Shown: piece by piece, positions 16,288 to 25,077 of the stretch
Position numbering within the stretch: the stretch's first letter is position 1
Layout: each line of letters opens with the position of its first letter
Source of the DNA: CAYMQB01 sp964392665
Lineage (GTDB): Bacteria; Hydrothermota; E44-bin80
Reading direction: 5' to 3'
Length of the DNA: 64,000 nt
Assembly: GCA_964392665.1 (NCBI GenBank)
Contig: CAYMQB010000011.1
Span: forward strand, 5,693 to 69,692
Translations under genes and position numbers: made by a program
The notes under the pieces: generated by a model
What the model saw: the letters and a program-made list of their open reading frames with translations, nothing else
What the model was told of the DNA's origin: nothing
Databases searched by the model: none

Positions 16288-18039
16288 ATGGATAAACTTA
16301 TTATTGATGGCATAGAAACAGAAGCAAATCCGGAAAAGACCATTCTGGAAGTAGCAGGAGAATTGGGCATCAAAATTCCAACATTGTGTTACCATAAATC
16401 CCTATCTCCTTATGGAGCCTGCAGAATTTGCATTGTGGAGGTCATCTGGAAAGGGAAATCAAGATTTCATACTGCGTGCACATATCCCGCCTGGTCTGGT
16501 GAGGTTAAAACGAATTCGGAGCCAGTCAGGAAGATAAGAAAAACTATTCTTGAATTGATGCTTACCGAAGCACCGGAGGCTATTGAGATTCAAGAGCTTG
16601 CCGAGGAATACGGAGCAGATAGAACAAGATTCAAAAATAGGGATAAAGAAAATGATAAGTGTATTCTTTGCGGACTTTGTGTCAGAACCTGCACTGATGT
16701 TATGGGGATTGGTGCAATAGGGTTTGTAAATCGGGGTTCCGGGAGAGACATCGGTTCACCCTTTAAGGAATTTACGGAAGTCTGCAGACTTTGCGGTGCT
16801 TGTGAATCCGTCTGTCCAACCAGTGCAATGGATGCTTCGAAGATAGCAGGGGTAAAGCCCATTCCGATACTTTCTGATTTCGATATGGGATTATCGGGAA
16901 GGCACTCGATTTATATATCTTTTCCGCAAGCAGTTCCTAATGTTCCTGTTATTGACAAAAAGAGATGTATGTTTTTCCAGAATGATAGCTGCAGAATTTG
17001 CGAAGATGTCTGTGAGTCCAAAGCAATAAACTTCGAACAGAAAGCGAAAAGTAAGGAAGTTGAAATTGGGGCTATAATTGTTGCAACCGGTTTTGACCCA
17101 TTTGATGCGAGCTTAAAAAAAGAATACGGCTACAGTGAGTACAGAAATGTAATTACAGGACTGGAATTCGAGAGGCTGGTTTCTTCATATGGGCCGACCG
17201 GTGGAGAAATCGTTATAGACGGAAAGGTACCGAAGAAGATAGTATTCGTTCACTGTGTCGGCAGCAGGGATGAATCTATCGGTAATACTTACTGTTCAAG
17301 GGTTTGTTGTATGTATCTTGCAAAGCAAGCACACCTTGTCAAGGAACTGATAAAGAATTCCGAAGTAACAATGCTGTATATGGATATGAGGGCATTTGGA
17401 AAGGGCTATGAGGAATTTTACGATAGAGTGAGGATGGAGGGTGTCCTTTACCGCAGGAGTAATCCGAGTGAAATATATAGGAAGGGTGATAAACTTATAG
17501 TACAGGCAGAGGATACGATTCTTGGTGAGTCAGTCGAGATCGAAGCAGACCTTGTAGTGTTGGGTGTAGGTATGGTGCCAAGAAAGGAAACAGAGGATAT
17601 CCGTAAGATCTTGAAATTATCCAGGTCGCAGGATGGTTTTTTACTGGAGGCTCACCCGAAGCTGAGACCCGTTGATACATCGATGGATGGGATTTTTCTT
17701 GCCGGATGTTGTCAGGGCCCAAAGGACATTCCTGATACAGTTGCACAGGCAAAAGGGGCTGCATCTTCTGCTATGAGTATTCTGACAAGAGGATTTGTAA
17801 CCGTCGAACCGATTGTCTCAACAATTGATAGCGATGTCTGTACAGGCTGTGCTATCTGTGAATCTGCGTGCGAGTATGGTTCACTAAGTTTGGATAATGT
17901 TAGGAAGATTATGACGGTTAATGATGTGGTTTGCAAGGGTTGTGGTGCTTGTGCGTCCAGTTGCCCTTCAAATGCAATTGTGCTAAAACATTACACACCA
18001 AAACAATTACTCCATCAGATAGAGTCAATCCTGAAATGA
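16288..18039 (+). CDS. NuoG N-terminal domain fused to the HdrA C-terminal half
   Basis: Residues 1-190 resemble the front of NuoG: a [2Fe-2S] site at Cys34, Cys45, Cys48 and Cys64, then two [4Fe-4S] motifs, CILCGLCVRTC and CRLCGACESVCP. The His-Cys cluster that normally lies between them is absent. From about residue 196 (SDFDMGLSGRHSIYISFPQA) the protein is HdrA again: VPVIDKKRCMFFQNDSC with the second cluster of the inserted ferredoxin, VATGFDPFD, FVHCVGSRDE, DGIFLAGCCQGPKDIPDTVA, and the C-terminal CTGCAICESAC and CKGCGACASSCP. It thus completes the HdrA begun at 13151. It converges with the next gene, 4 nt apart. Confidence 0.9.
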   Translation: MDKLIIDGIETEANPEKTILEVAGELGIKIPTLCYHKSLSPYGACRICIVEVIWKGKSRFHTACTYPAWSGEVKTNSEPVRKIRKTILELMLTEAPEAIEIQELAEEYGADRTRFKNRDKENDKCILCGLCVRTCTDVMGIGAIGFVNRGSGRDIGSPFKEFTEVCRLCGACESVCPTSAMDASKIAGVKPIPILSDFDMGLSGRHSIYISFPQAVPNVPVIDKKRCMFFQNDSCRICEDVCESKAINFEQKAKSKEVEIGAIIVATGFDPFDASLKKEYGYSEYRNVITGLEFERLVSSYGPTGGEIVIDGKVPKKIVFVHCVGSRDESIGNTYCSRVCCMYLAKQAHLVKELIKNSEVTMLYMDMRAFGKGYEEFYDRVRMEGVLYRRSNPSEIYRKGDKLIVQAEDTILGESVEIEADLVVLGVGMVPRKETEDIRKILKLSRSQDGFLLEAHPKLRPVDTSMDGIFLAGCCQGPKDIPDTVAQAKGAASSAMSILTRGFVTVEPIVSTIDSDVCTGCAICESACEYGSLSLDNVRKIMTVNDVVCKGCGACASSCPSNAIVLKHYTPKQLLHQIESILK

Positions 18040-18043
18040 AGTT

Positions 18044-19396
18044 CTACTTTGGTATTGCCAATGAACCCATGGGGTCCCAGGGTGGAAGCACAATGGGTTT
18101 CTTGTTAAGAAGTTTTACAGTTTTTTGCGACACATATTTCTTGTTAATCACTACCTGATAAAGAAATTCATCGAACCACTTGTCGCTCATCACAAAGTAT
18201 CCCTTTTTCCCCGCATTTTCACCCCAGCTATTCTCAACCTTCCAACGAATTGGTTTTCCATTAATAAGGTTTGCACCCGTAAAAACCATAGCATGAGTAA
18301 GTTTACTTTCTCCGTAATCAAGCCGTTCACCCTTATTCCATTCGAAGTCTGTACCGAAAATAAGGTTATAATCAAAAAGCTCTGTATCCATTATGCCCTT
18401 TTCTCTATCGGAGAATTTTCCGACATCACAGCCAAACCATATTGGTTCATTATCTTTTAACTGTTTAACCGCAAGCTTTTTTAATTCCTTACTTGGAAGA
18501 TTAAGATAGAGTACCTCTTTACCACCTTTTACATTTCCGAGATATTTAACGGTATATGTTTTATTGTATTGTTTGTCTTCCATTGGCGCATTTATGATAC
18601 TTACATAGTCTCTTAGATTAAGTCCAATAAATTTCGTGTAGAATTGCCGAGGCGTAACATTTCTATATCTATGAAATTTGTTTTTCTTGTCTCTATATTC
18701 GAAGTTAAACCTAACCGGCGGAATACCGAAACTCAGAGCCAGAAATCTGTATATTTCTTCAAGCATTTTTTCCTTTGTTTTTCTGATATTCGCGATTGTA
18801 CTATGGTGTTTTTTCATCTTCCTTAGTATAGAAGCATTTTCTCTGAGTTTTTGGGTAAGCAACCTGTTTATAAATGAAGAATTGGTGCTATTAAATGTTT
18901 CAGGATATGTGTTCTTCGGAACAATTCCATATTTCTCCACAAGATTTATGAACATATCCCACTGTCCACCATCGTTAACAGGGGACTCTAGAAGCCACAT
19001 AACAGTTCTGCTCCGTATATCTTCATCGATTGTATCTATTATGTTTTCAAGGAAGTAATTAGATTTCTCCAGTTTATCAAAAAAGAACGGATAAGTCTGT
19101 GATAGTTCAAATTGCTCAAGATGCAATTTACGCATTAGATATATTCTCAATGTATTAGTTCCTGCAAAGAGCCAACACCGCCCGCTTTTTTCCTGGTAAG
19201 TAATTTTTGCTGTTTTTAGTTCATTAGAGAAAGCGAAGTCCATATTTATGATACTGTTTCTATTCATTGCCACATCGTTCACTGAAACTTTGGTTACGGC
19301 ATCCATCATAATCCTGTTGTGAGGATTCGTAAGAAATTGACTCTCAAATTGATTAAGAAGAATTTTTGTAATCTGCTGTTTTGAATTTGCGCTCAT
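18044..19396 (-). CDS. bleomycin hydrolase/aminopeptidase C-type cysteine peptidase (C1B)
   Basis: The protein (450 residues) has the papain-fold triad: Cys in QEKSGRCWLFAGTNTLR, His in LTHAMVFTGAN and Asn in WKVENSWGENAGKKGYFVMS. Family C1B enzymes form hexameric cytosolic barrels that trim peptides from the N-terminus, so it is probably involved in peptide turnover. AAAGGAG lies just upstream of the ATG, and a TTGACA-N17-TATGCT promoter lies at 19437-19465. Its promoter is back to back with that of the next gene. No signal peptide is seen. Confidence 0.93.
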   Translation of the reverse strand: MSANSKQQITKILLNQFESQFLTNPHNRIMMDAVTKVSVNDVAMNRNSIINMDFAFSNELKTAKITYQEKSGRCWLFAGTNTLRIYLMRKLHLEQFELSQTYPFFFDKLEKSNYFLENIIDTIDEDIRSRTVMWLLESPVNDGGQWDMFINLVEKYGIVPKNTYPETFNSTNSSFINRLLTQKLRENASILRKMKKHHSTIANIRKTKEKMLEEIYRFLALSFGIPPVRFNFEYRDKKNKFHRYRNVTPRQFYTKFIGLNLRDYVSIINAPMEDKQYNKTYTVKYLGNVKGGKEVLYLNLPSKELKKLAVKQLKDNEPIWFGCDVGKFSDREKGIMDTELFDYNLIFGTDFEWNKGERLDYGESKLTHAMVFTGANLINGKPIRWKVENSWGENAGKKGYFVMSDKWFDEFLYQVVINKKYVSQKTVKLLNKKPIVLPPWDPMGSLAIPK

Positions 19397-19436
19397 TTTA
19401 TCTCCTTTTAGGTTTTATCATTATACATCTTAATTC

Positions 19437-19465
19437 AGCATAGTTTATTTTCGTTGTATTGTCAA
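19437..19465 (-). promoter_or_regulatory. promoter of the C1B peptidase gene
   Basis: Minus-strand TTGACA (19465-19460), a 17-nt spacer and TATGCT (19442-19437). The -35 box is 6 bp from the -35 box of the divergent promoter; together they make a TTGTCAA...TTGACAA inverted repeat. Confidence 0.65.
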
Positions 19466-19471
19466 GTATTT

Positions 19472-19500
19472 TTGACAAAAAATAATGCTTGCCATATATC
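19472..19500 (+). promoter_or_regulatory. promoter of the secreted protein gene at 19542
   Basis: TTGACA (19472-19477), a 17-nt spacer and TATATC (19495-19500). It is divergent from the peptidase promoter. The leader is about 35 nt and includes AAAGGAGG. Confidence 0.65.
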
Positions 19501-19541
19501 GGATTTGATGATATAAATGCAATTAGTATAAAGGAGGTAAC

Positions 19542-20186
19542 ATGTGTGGCAAGCTCAAACTAACTTTGCCTATGGTTCTGCTGTTTTTGTTCTTCCTGAA
19601 TCTTGCGGCAGATTCACCCCTTACATCTACAGCTTTTTATTCTGCGTATAGTGATATAGATATGGTGCAGAAGGCAGCAAAATCCGGTGTTCTAACAGAG
19701 GAAGTTGCTGGATTTCTTTCATGTAAGGAAAACTCTATTGATGTGAAAGCTGCGGTTATAAATGCTCTATCCTGGGACATTAATGGAAAGAACAGCTATG
19801 AGTTTTTCAGTAAGGTTCTTAAGAAAAAATACAACAAGGGTGTTGACAGTCTCATCCTCGACGAATTGACAGGTGATGAAGTGTTCTGTTTGGGTTATCT
19901 TCTTGCAATGGATGATTATTTTGACGTTTATGACGCACTTGATATTCTTGATATTGCCTGGGGGAAAAACGACACCAGTTTTACTGTTTCGATGATATAT
20001 GCATTAGTCGAGGCGCAAGCTGCAATGGACTATGATTGGTGTGAGGTGTGGGAGTTGATTAAGGATGAATTGAATGATAAAACACTTAAAAGGGATATGC
20101 GAGAGGGGGCAGTGGATTTAATTTTGGATTATATGAAACTCTACAGAGAATACTGTAATGGAGGGGAAGACACATTGGATGAATAA
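19542..20186 (+). CDS. secreted protein of unknown function
   Basis: The 214-residue protein begins with a clear signal peptide (MCGKLKLTLPMVLLFLFFLN, ending near LAADS). The mature part is acidic and helical, with repeating segments such as EEVAGFLSCKENSIDVKAAV and DVYDALDILDIAWGKNDTSF that recall HEAT-like helical pairs, though I do not recognise the family. AAAGGAGG precedes the ATG. It probably acts in the periplasm or at the cell surface. Confidence 0.7.
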   Translation: MCGKLKLTLPMVLLFLFFLNLAADSPLTSTAFYSAYSDIDMVQKAAKSGVLTEEVAGFLSCKENSIDVKAAVINALSWDINGKNSYEFFSKVLKKKYNKGVDSLILDELTGDEVFCLGYLLAMDDYFDVYDALDILDIAWGKNDTSFTVSMIYALVEAQAAMDYDWCEVWELIKDELNDKTLKRDMREGAVDLILDYMKLYREYCNGGEDTLDE

Positions 20187-20313
20187 TAGGGAATGAGAAC
20201 AAAATGCTTAGATTATAAGATCGGTTCTAAAGTCAAAATGGAAAAATATTCGCGATGATAGTGATTCAAAAAGTACATAAAACGCATTTAACTGAATATT
20301 TACGGAGATAATT

Positions 20314-20673
20314 ATGTCGGATGAGAAAATTGTGGCGTTTTGCGGAATCGTTTGCACCGAATGTCCTGCATTTTTGGCAAGAAAGAATGATGATGATGAA
20401 TTGAGGAGGAAGACTGCAGAAAGATGGTCATCTCCCGAGTTTCCCATAAAGGCTGAAAGCATAGATTGCTATGGCTGTTTTGCAACTGACAAGAAGATGA
20501 TGGAGTTTTGCAGACAATGCAGGATTAGGAATTGTGGAGTTGAAAAAGGTGTCGAAAACTGTGCTTACTGTGATGAGTATCCCTGTTTGAAACTCGAAGA
20601 GTTGTGGAAACACTTGCAACTTCCTGAACCAAAAGAAGTGCTTGATAAAATAAAAAAACAGTTATCATTATAG
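20314..20673 (+). CDS. DUF3795 cysteine-rich protein
   Basis: This 119-residue protein has the DUF3795 pattern: FCGIVCTECPAFLARKN at the N-terminus, IDCYGCFAT in the middle, then CRQCRIRNCGVEKGVENCAYC and CDEYPC. The ten or so cysteines probably bind zinc or an Fe-S cluster; no activity is established for the family. GGAGAT precedes the ATG. It lies between a secreted protein and a membrane ferredoxin, and no shared promoter can be seen. Confidence 0.8.
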   Translation: MSDEKIVAFCGIVCTECPAFLARKNDDDELRRKTAERWSSPEFPIKAESIDCYGCFATDKKMMEFCRQCRIRNCGVEKGVENCAYCDEYPCLKLEELWKHLQLPEPKEVLDKIKKQLSL

Positions 20674-20828
20674 TAAAAGGGAAATTTGCTAAAGAAAGAG
20701 CGATGCATATGTCAGAATTCAGGAAGATTAGAAATGGAATTCGAAAGGAAATAAGGGCAAATGCTGATGTGTGCAATTGATATTTTTTTCTTGACATTGT
20801 GTATATTTTATTTTAGTAGTTGCCTATT

Positions 20829-20969
20829 GTGAAAAGATACATAATCTTTTTAATTGGTATCACAGTTTCAGGTTTCCTCATTTTCTACGGGGTTAAACTT
20901 GGTGATTTCGTTGAAGTGATTAGAAATGCTGCGCTGTTGTGTCTCTCTTGTGTTGGCATTGCAAACTAA
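20829..20969 (+). CDS. CD1871A-like CxxC-motif membrane microprotein
   Basis: The 46-residue ORF has a GTG start, a single hydrophobic segment (YIIFLIGITVSGFLIFYGV), a short amphipathic linker and, near the end, LLCLSCVGIAN. Tiny proteins with one membrane helix and a terminal CLxCIG motif are annotated as the CD1871A CxxC family and are found beside thioredoxin-like or polyferredoxin genes. Here the stop lies 3 nt before the NapH-like ferredoxin gene, so they probably form a pair. TTG at 20820 is an alternative start. TTGACA at 20791 could be a -35 box, but no convincing -10 follows. Confidence 0.65.
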   Translation: MKRYIIFLIGITVSGFLIFYGVKLGDFVEVIRNAALLCLSCVGIAN

Positions 20970-20972
20970 CAT

Positions 20973-21842
20973 ATGAGAATAATAATCGTTCAGATTCTCA
21001 GCACTCTCGGAATAAATAGCTATTTCTATGCAATCGTTAAAAAAGGAATATATCAAGGTCCATTGAAGGGCATCCCGTTGCCGATTATGAACTGTTACGC
21101 CTGTCCTCTTGCGCGGACTGCCTGCCCTATTGGAACGCTCCAGCATTATGCAAGCATAAGAGCAATTCCGTATTACCTTATAGGAATTTTTGGTGTTGTA
21201 GGTTTTGCAGTTGGAAGAGCGACCTGTGGTTGGATTTGCCCGTTTGGTTTTTTTCAAGACCTTTTGTTCAAAATTAGAACATTCAAGATAAGAATTCCCA
21301 AATTCTTTTCGTATTTCAAGTTTGCATTTCTGGTTATACTTGTGATATTAATTCCCTATTTCACACATGAGCCCTGGTTTTCCAAACTGTGTCCGGTCGG
21401 ATCTCTCGAAGGCGGAATTCCTATAATTGCCTGGAATCCACAAACAGGTGGGCTTACAGGACTTCGCAATCTTATTGGTTGGCTCTACTTCTTGAAACTC
21501 GGGATTGTTGTATTTATACTCGGATTATCGGTAGTATCGAAAAGACCATTTTGCAGAATATTCTGTCCGGTGGGAGCAATTCTCGCTCTTTTCAACAAAG
21601 TCAGTCTCCTGCAAATCAAGCTTAGGGAAAATACCTGTAATCCTTTGAGATGCAATATTTGCCAGGATGTTTGCCCTATGGATATAAAGATATACGAAAA
21701 TACAACAAATTTAGATTGCATTAGATGTGGAAGATGCATTTCTGCCTGTCCTGACAATGCTCTTTATATCACCCCATTTTTTAAGAAGGGTAAATTGGCT
21801 GATAAAAAGCCCATCATAAGCTCAATCGTAAAACATCAGTAA
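20973..21842 (+). CDS. NapH/CcoG-like membrane polyferredoxin
   Basis: The 289-residue protein has about five membrane helices and repeated CxxxCP motifs facing one side: CYACPLARTACPIGTLQ, CGWICPFGFFQDLLF and CRIFCPVGAILALF. The C-terminal soluble domain carries two [4Fe-4S] motifs, CNICQDVCP and CIRCGRCISACPDNAL. This is the plan of NapH, NosR C-terminal and CcoG-type proteins that move electrons across or along the membrane. Its partner is unknown. Pairing with the CxxC microprotein upstream suggests a redox relay to an extracytoplasmic thiol or cofactor (inference). Confidence 0.85.
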   Translation: MRIIIVQILSTLGINSYFYAIVKKGIYQGPLKGIPLPIMNCYACPLARTACPIGTLQHYASIRAIPYYLIGIFGVVGFAVGRATCGWICPFGFFQDLLFKIRTFKIRIPKFFSYFKFAFLVILVILIPYFTHEPWFSKLCPVGSLEGGIPIIAWNPQTGGLTGLRNLIGWLYFLKLGIVVFILGLSVVSKRPFCRIFCPVGAILALFNKVSLLQIKLRENTCNPLRCNICQDVCPMDIKIYENTTNLDCIRCGRCISACPDNALYITPFFKKGKLADKKPIISSIVKHQ

Positions 21843-21868
21843 ACCCCGTTACATTCTCCTCTAAGGGT

Positions 21869-22026
21869 GTCATTGCGAGTAACTCTTCTTGCCCTGTGTC
21901 ATAACATTATGCACAAAACATTTTCCTATTACACGGGGCTTGCTCCACAAATGCGAAGCAATCCCCTATTCGCTCCCAGTCAATATGAGATTGCCACGCC
22001 TTTACTTCGTTCAGGCTCGCAATGAC
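21869..22026. repeat. GTCATTGCGAG...CTCGCAATGAC miniature element
   Basis: The 158-bp element has perfect 11-bp terminal inverted repeats (21869-21879 and 22016-22026). It is non-coding and shares atgagattgccacg and the termini with the element at 51814-51925. Its core aaacattttcctattacacgggg recurs in reverse orientation near 59300. The rest of the 21843-22178 spacer holds only a degraded GTCATTCCTGC copy near 22062. Confidence 0.7.
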
Positions 22027-22178
22027 GGCTTTTACTGACTATTTACCCTCAAGCTAATGCATTGTCATTCCTGCAACAGCAAGAATCCAGTCAACCTGCT
22101 GGCAATCTTAAAATAGAATTCTCCACTTGCTGGTTATAACATAACGGCGCTGCAAATCAGAATAAAAAAGTAAGGTTT

Positions 22179-23579
22179 TTATGACTTAAAGAAAGCTTTG
22201 TATGCTTTGTATGTTTCATAGAGGTCTGCTTTAGCAGAAACCTCGAAAGGTGAGTGCATTCCAAGTACAGCAGGACCGCAGTCAACGGTCTCTATGCTCT
22301 GGTTGGCTATATATTCTGAAACGGTTCCACCACCACCTTCATCCACCTTACCAAGTTCCCCTGTTTGCCAGACCACTTCATTTTTGTTAAACAGATTCCT
22401 TATTTCACCTACGAATTCAGCAGAGGCATCATTGGTGCCGTATTTTCCTCCAGACCCAGTATACTTTGTGAGTACGACACCGTAACCAATTTTTGCTGCA
22501 TTGGTTTTTTCAAGAACATTTTGGTAGTTTGGATTTACTGCAGCATTTACATCAGCGGAAAGAGCCTTTGAATTGGTGAGAGTTTCTCTAACCTTATCGA
22601 AGCTGCATTTTTCGCCCCTTAAGGAAATGAGCCCCCTGATGCAGTCTGTAAGGAATTGCGATTGGGCACCTGTTGCTCCAACACTTCCTATTTCTTCTTT
22701 GTCCACGAACAGGGCAAGGCAGGAATGTTCCGGGTTCTTAATTTCTGCTATTGCGCTAAAGGATGTGAAACCGCATATTCTATCATCCTGCCCATAGCCG
22801 CCAACAAGACTTCTATCCCATCCGATGTCTCTCGCAGGCATTGCAGGAACAACTTCTATTTCAGCGCTAATAAAGTCCTCTTCCTTGATTCCATATATTT
22901 TGTTAAGAATTTGAATAATTGCGATCTTGACTTTTTCTTTTTCATCATCATCAGGAAAAGGAAAACTTCCTGCAAGCAAGCTAAGTTTCTCGCCTTCTAT
23001 TGCTTCTGCCAATTTTTTCTGGGATTGTTCTTTCCTCGAAAGATGGGGGAGAAGGTCCGCAATAGTAAAAACAGGATCTTTCAGGTTATCACCGATACTT
23101 ATTTCAACTTTTTTTCCGTCCCCTTTTACAATGATTCCATGTAGTGAAAGGGGAATAGAAGTCCACTGATATTTTTTGATTCCTCCATAATAATGCGTTT
23201 TTAAGATAGCCAGTTCTGCTTCTTCGCATAGAGGATTTGGCTTGAGGTCAAGACGGGGAGAATCAATGTGAGATGCAACCAATCTTATCCCTTCTATAAT
23301 GGGTTTTTTACCTGTAATTGCAAGGGCAATGCTTTTACCTCTGTTCACAAGGTAGAAATTCCTGGCTTTCCTATTTACGAATTCTTTGAAGCCCTTCTTT
23401 TCGGAAGCTCGGACTATCCATTTGCAGGTCTCGCGTTCTGTTTTCACATTTGTGAGAAAGTTCTTGTATGCTTCTGCAAATTGGAAAACGTCCCTTTTGT
23501 CTTTCTCTGAATACTTATTCCAAGCAGGTTTGAGCTCACGCAGTAGTAGTTTCTTTACCTTTTTCGTATGGCTTTTCAT
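22179..23579 (-). CDS. M18 family aminopeptidase (aspartyl aminopeptidase type)
   Basis: The protein (466 residues from the ATG at 23579) has the M18 zinc ligands and active-site blocks: ASHIDSPRLDLKP, GGYGQDDRICGFTS, FVDKEEIGSVGATGA and LGMHSPFEVSAKADLYE. M18 enzymes are large cytosolic assemblies that remove N-terminal, often acidic, residues from peptides. AAAGGAAT precedes this ATG; a start 14 codons upstream lacks a site and would overlap the previous gene. It is the last gene of a TlpA/barrel/M18 operon, 22 nt after the barrel gene stop. Confidence 0.93.
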   Translation of the reverse strand: MKSHTKKVKKLLLRELKPAWNKYSEKDKRDVFQFAEAYKNFLTNVKTERETCKWIVRASEKKGFKEFVNRKARNFYLVNRGKSIALAITGKKPIIEGIRLVASHIDSPRLDLKPNPLCEEAELAILKTHYYGGIKKYQWTSIPLSLHGIIVKGDGKKVEISIGDNLKDPVFTIADLLPHLSRKEQSQKKLAEAIEGEKLSLLAGSFPFPDDDEKEKVKIAIIQILNKIYGIKEEDFISAEIEVVPAMPARDIGWDRSLVGGYGQDDRICGFTSFSAIAEIKNPEHSCLALFVDKEEIGSVGATGAQSQFLTDCIRGLISLRGEKCSFDKVRETLTNSKALSADVNAAVNPNYQNVLEKTNAAKIGYGVVLTKYTGSGGKYGTNDASAEFVGEIRNLFNKNEVVWQTGELGKVDEGGGGTVSEYIANQSIETVDCGPAVLGMHSPFEVSAKADLYETYKAYKAFFKS

Positions 23580-23601
23580 AATATTCCTTTCTCTTACATA
23601 A

Positions 23602-25077
23602 TCAAAATCTGCTGAATACATTCATTTTAATACCCTCAAATGCTTCTTCTATTCTACACACCCCTCCTGAACATAGAAGTCCACCTTTTTCCGATCCTGC
23701 CATAACATTAAGCGTATGCTTATCGGAAATATGCCATTTCATCTCAATAACCTTCCACTCAGTTCCTTCACCTTCCAAAAGGACTTCTTTATCTCTAATC
23801 GTCCATCTGCCTGAAAGTGTAACGGACGGGAGAATTCCAAGGTCAATTGAAACACCGTTATCTGTAAAGCTTATCGTATCCAAATCAACTATTCGAGAAT
23901 CCAATCCGATATTAAATGAGTGAGACAAGAATAGTCCTGAAATTCCAAAATGCGGAAGCAATTCGATTTTTTCATCTATAATGGGTTCAGGTTTCCTGTA
24001 TCCCTTTTTCTTAAGGTTAAAAACCAATATTGGACCCTGCTTTGTTGCATTACCTTTTATTTCGCCAAAGTATTCATCGAACCCAATGGAATCCAAAGAA
24101 ATGGTTGCAAGTTTCGATGTGTTGAACCTGAGATACAAGTCTTCAAGAATATTGGTTGAAATATCAAGCATCCATCCTCTTTCATCTTTTGCCCTATTTA
24201 TGGAGTAACCATCGAGATTCCCTGTAGGAGGTGCGTTATACCTGTATATAGTTCCTCCGTATCCGAGAGAGTCATAATTGAAGAATTCAAAGCTCACGGA
24301 TATGTTTGCAACGAAGACATTTGTCGAGCCGTAAAATCCGGTTCCCTGCGATTTAGCAAAAAGGGTTTTATCCCAGCCATTCTTCTTTGCTAATTCAGCA
24401 TAAAGAACAACCGGTCCGTGGACAACTTCAATATTTGCACTGTAAACATAAGTTTGATGAGGCTCTTCAACACCTGGGTCAAGAGAAGAGAATCTTACGA
24501 AGTTTAGTGACAGTGGAATGACCGGAATGAAATTGATGTCAATTTTTGCTCCTTCGAGAACGTCGGCAGTATCGTTTATCACAGAATAGTTGCCACTTGA
24601 CAGAATAAGGTTTCGTGGTTTTCCGGCTAATAAGAAAAGAGAAATAGGATGAGTTTCGAAACTCATGGATAATCCATCAACATCTCTATCTATATTTACA
24701 TCTTCTTCCTCAGTTTGATGAAGGACTAATCCTCTTCCAAAGGATTGGTAGAAATTACCGGTTTTTATGGACCATTCCGGTTTCTTATACTGCAAAAATC
24801 TTTTCCGTATTCCTTCTTTTCTGAGTGGGTCTTTTAGATCTGAAGGTTCGTATATCTGCCATTCAATAAGAGCTCTGAATGAACCATATGTTCCATTAAT
24901 ATTGACTACATCATTGAAAAAGTTGTGATTATCTTGTTTCCATTGCTGATAATGCAACTCATTATTTCCAGAAATCTTGAGTGCAGCTGAGAAAACTACG
25001 GTATATGTGAAAAGTATTAAGGTTAAAACAAGGAAATTAATTAAGTTTTTCTTCGGGATTTCCCTCTTCTTCCGGAT
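23602..25077 (-). CDS. outer-membrane beta-barrel-like protein, apparent ATC start
   Basis: The body (from residue 41) is rich in alternating aromatic and polar strands, with GNFYQSFGRGLVLHQ and a terminal Phe (NVFSRF), as expected for an outer-membrane barrel; the family resembles DUF6029-type proteins (tentative). No ATG, GTG or TTG precedes the barrel except a TTG at 24957, which lies after a perfect signal peptide (RKKREIPKKN, then LINFLVLTLILFTYTVVFSA). The frame is closed by TAATAA just upstream. GGAGG at 25088-25084 is 6 nt from ATC at 25077, so I place the start there, giving 491 residues and a 41-nt overlap with the TlpA-like gene. Confidence 0.65.
   Translation of the reverse strand: MRKKREIPKKNLINFLVLTLILFTYTVVFSAALKISGNNELHYQQWKQDNHNFFNDVVNINGTYGSFRALIEWQIYEPSDLKDPLRKEGIRKRFLQYKKPEWSIKTGNFYQSFGRGLVLHQTEEEDVNIDRDVDGLSMSFETHPISLFLLAGKPRNLILSSGNYSVINDTADVLEGAKIDINFIPVIPLSLNFVRFSSLDPGVEEPHQTYVYSANIEVVHGPVVLYAELAKKNGWDKTLFAKSQGTGFYGSTNVFVANISVSFEFFNYDSLGYGGTIYRYNAPPTGNLDGYSINRAKDERGWMLDISTNILEDLYLRFNTSKLATISLDSIGFDEYFGEIKGNATKQGPILVFNLKKKGYRKPEPIIDEKIELLPHFGISGLFLSHSFNIGLDSRIVDLDTISFTDNGVSIDLGILPSVTLSGRWTIRDKEVLLEGEGTEWKVIEMKWHISDKHTLNVMAGSEKGGLLCSGGVCRIEEAFEGIKMNVFSRF

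Noticed and set aside
20791..20822. Promoter before the CxxC microprotein
   Set aside because: TTGACA is present at 20791, but no acceptable -10 hexamer occurs at 16-18 nt spacing.
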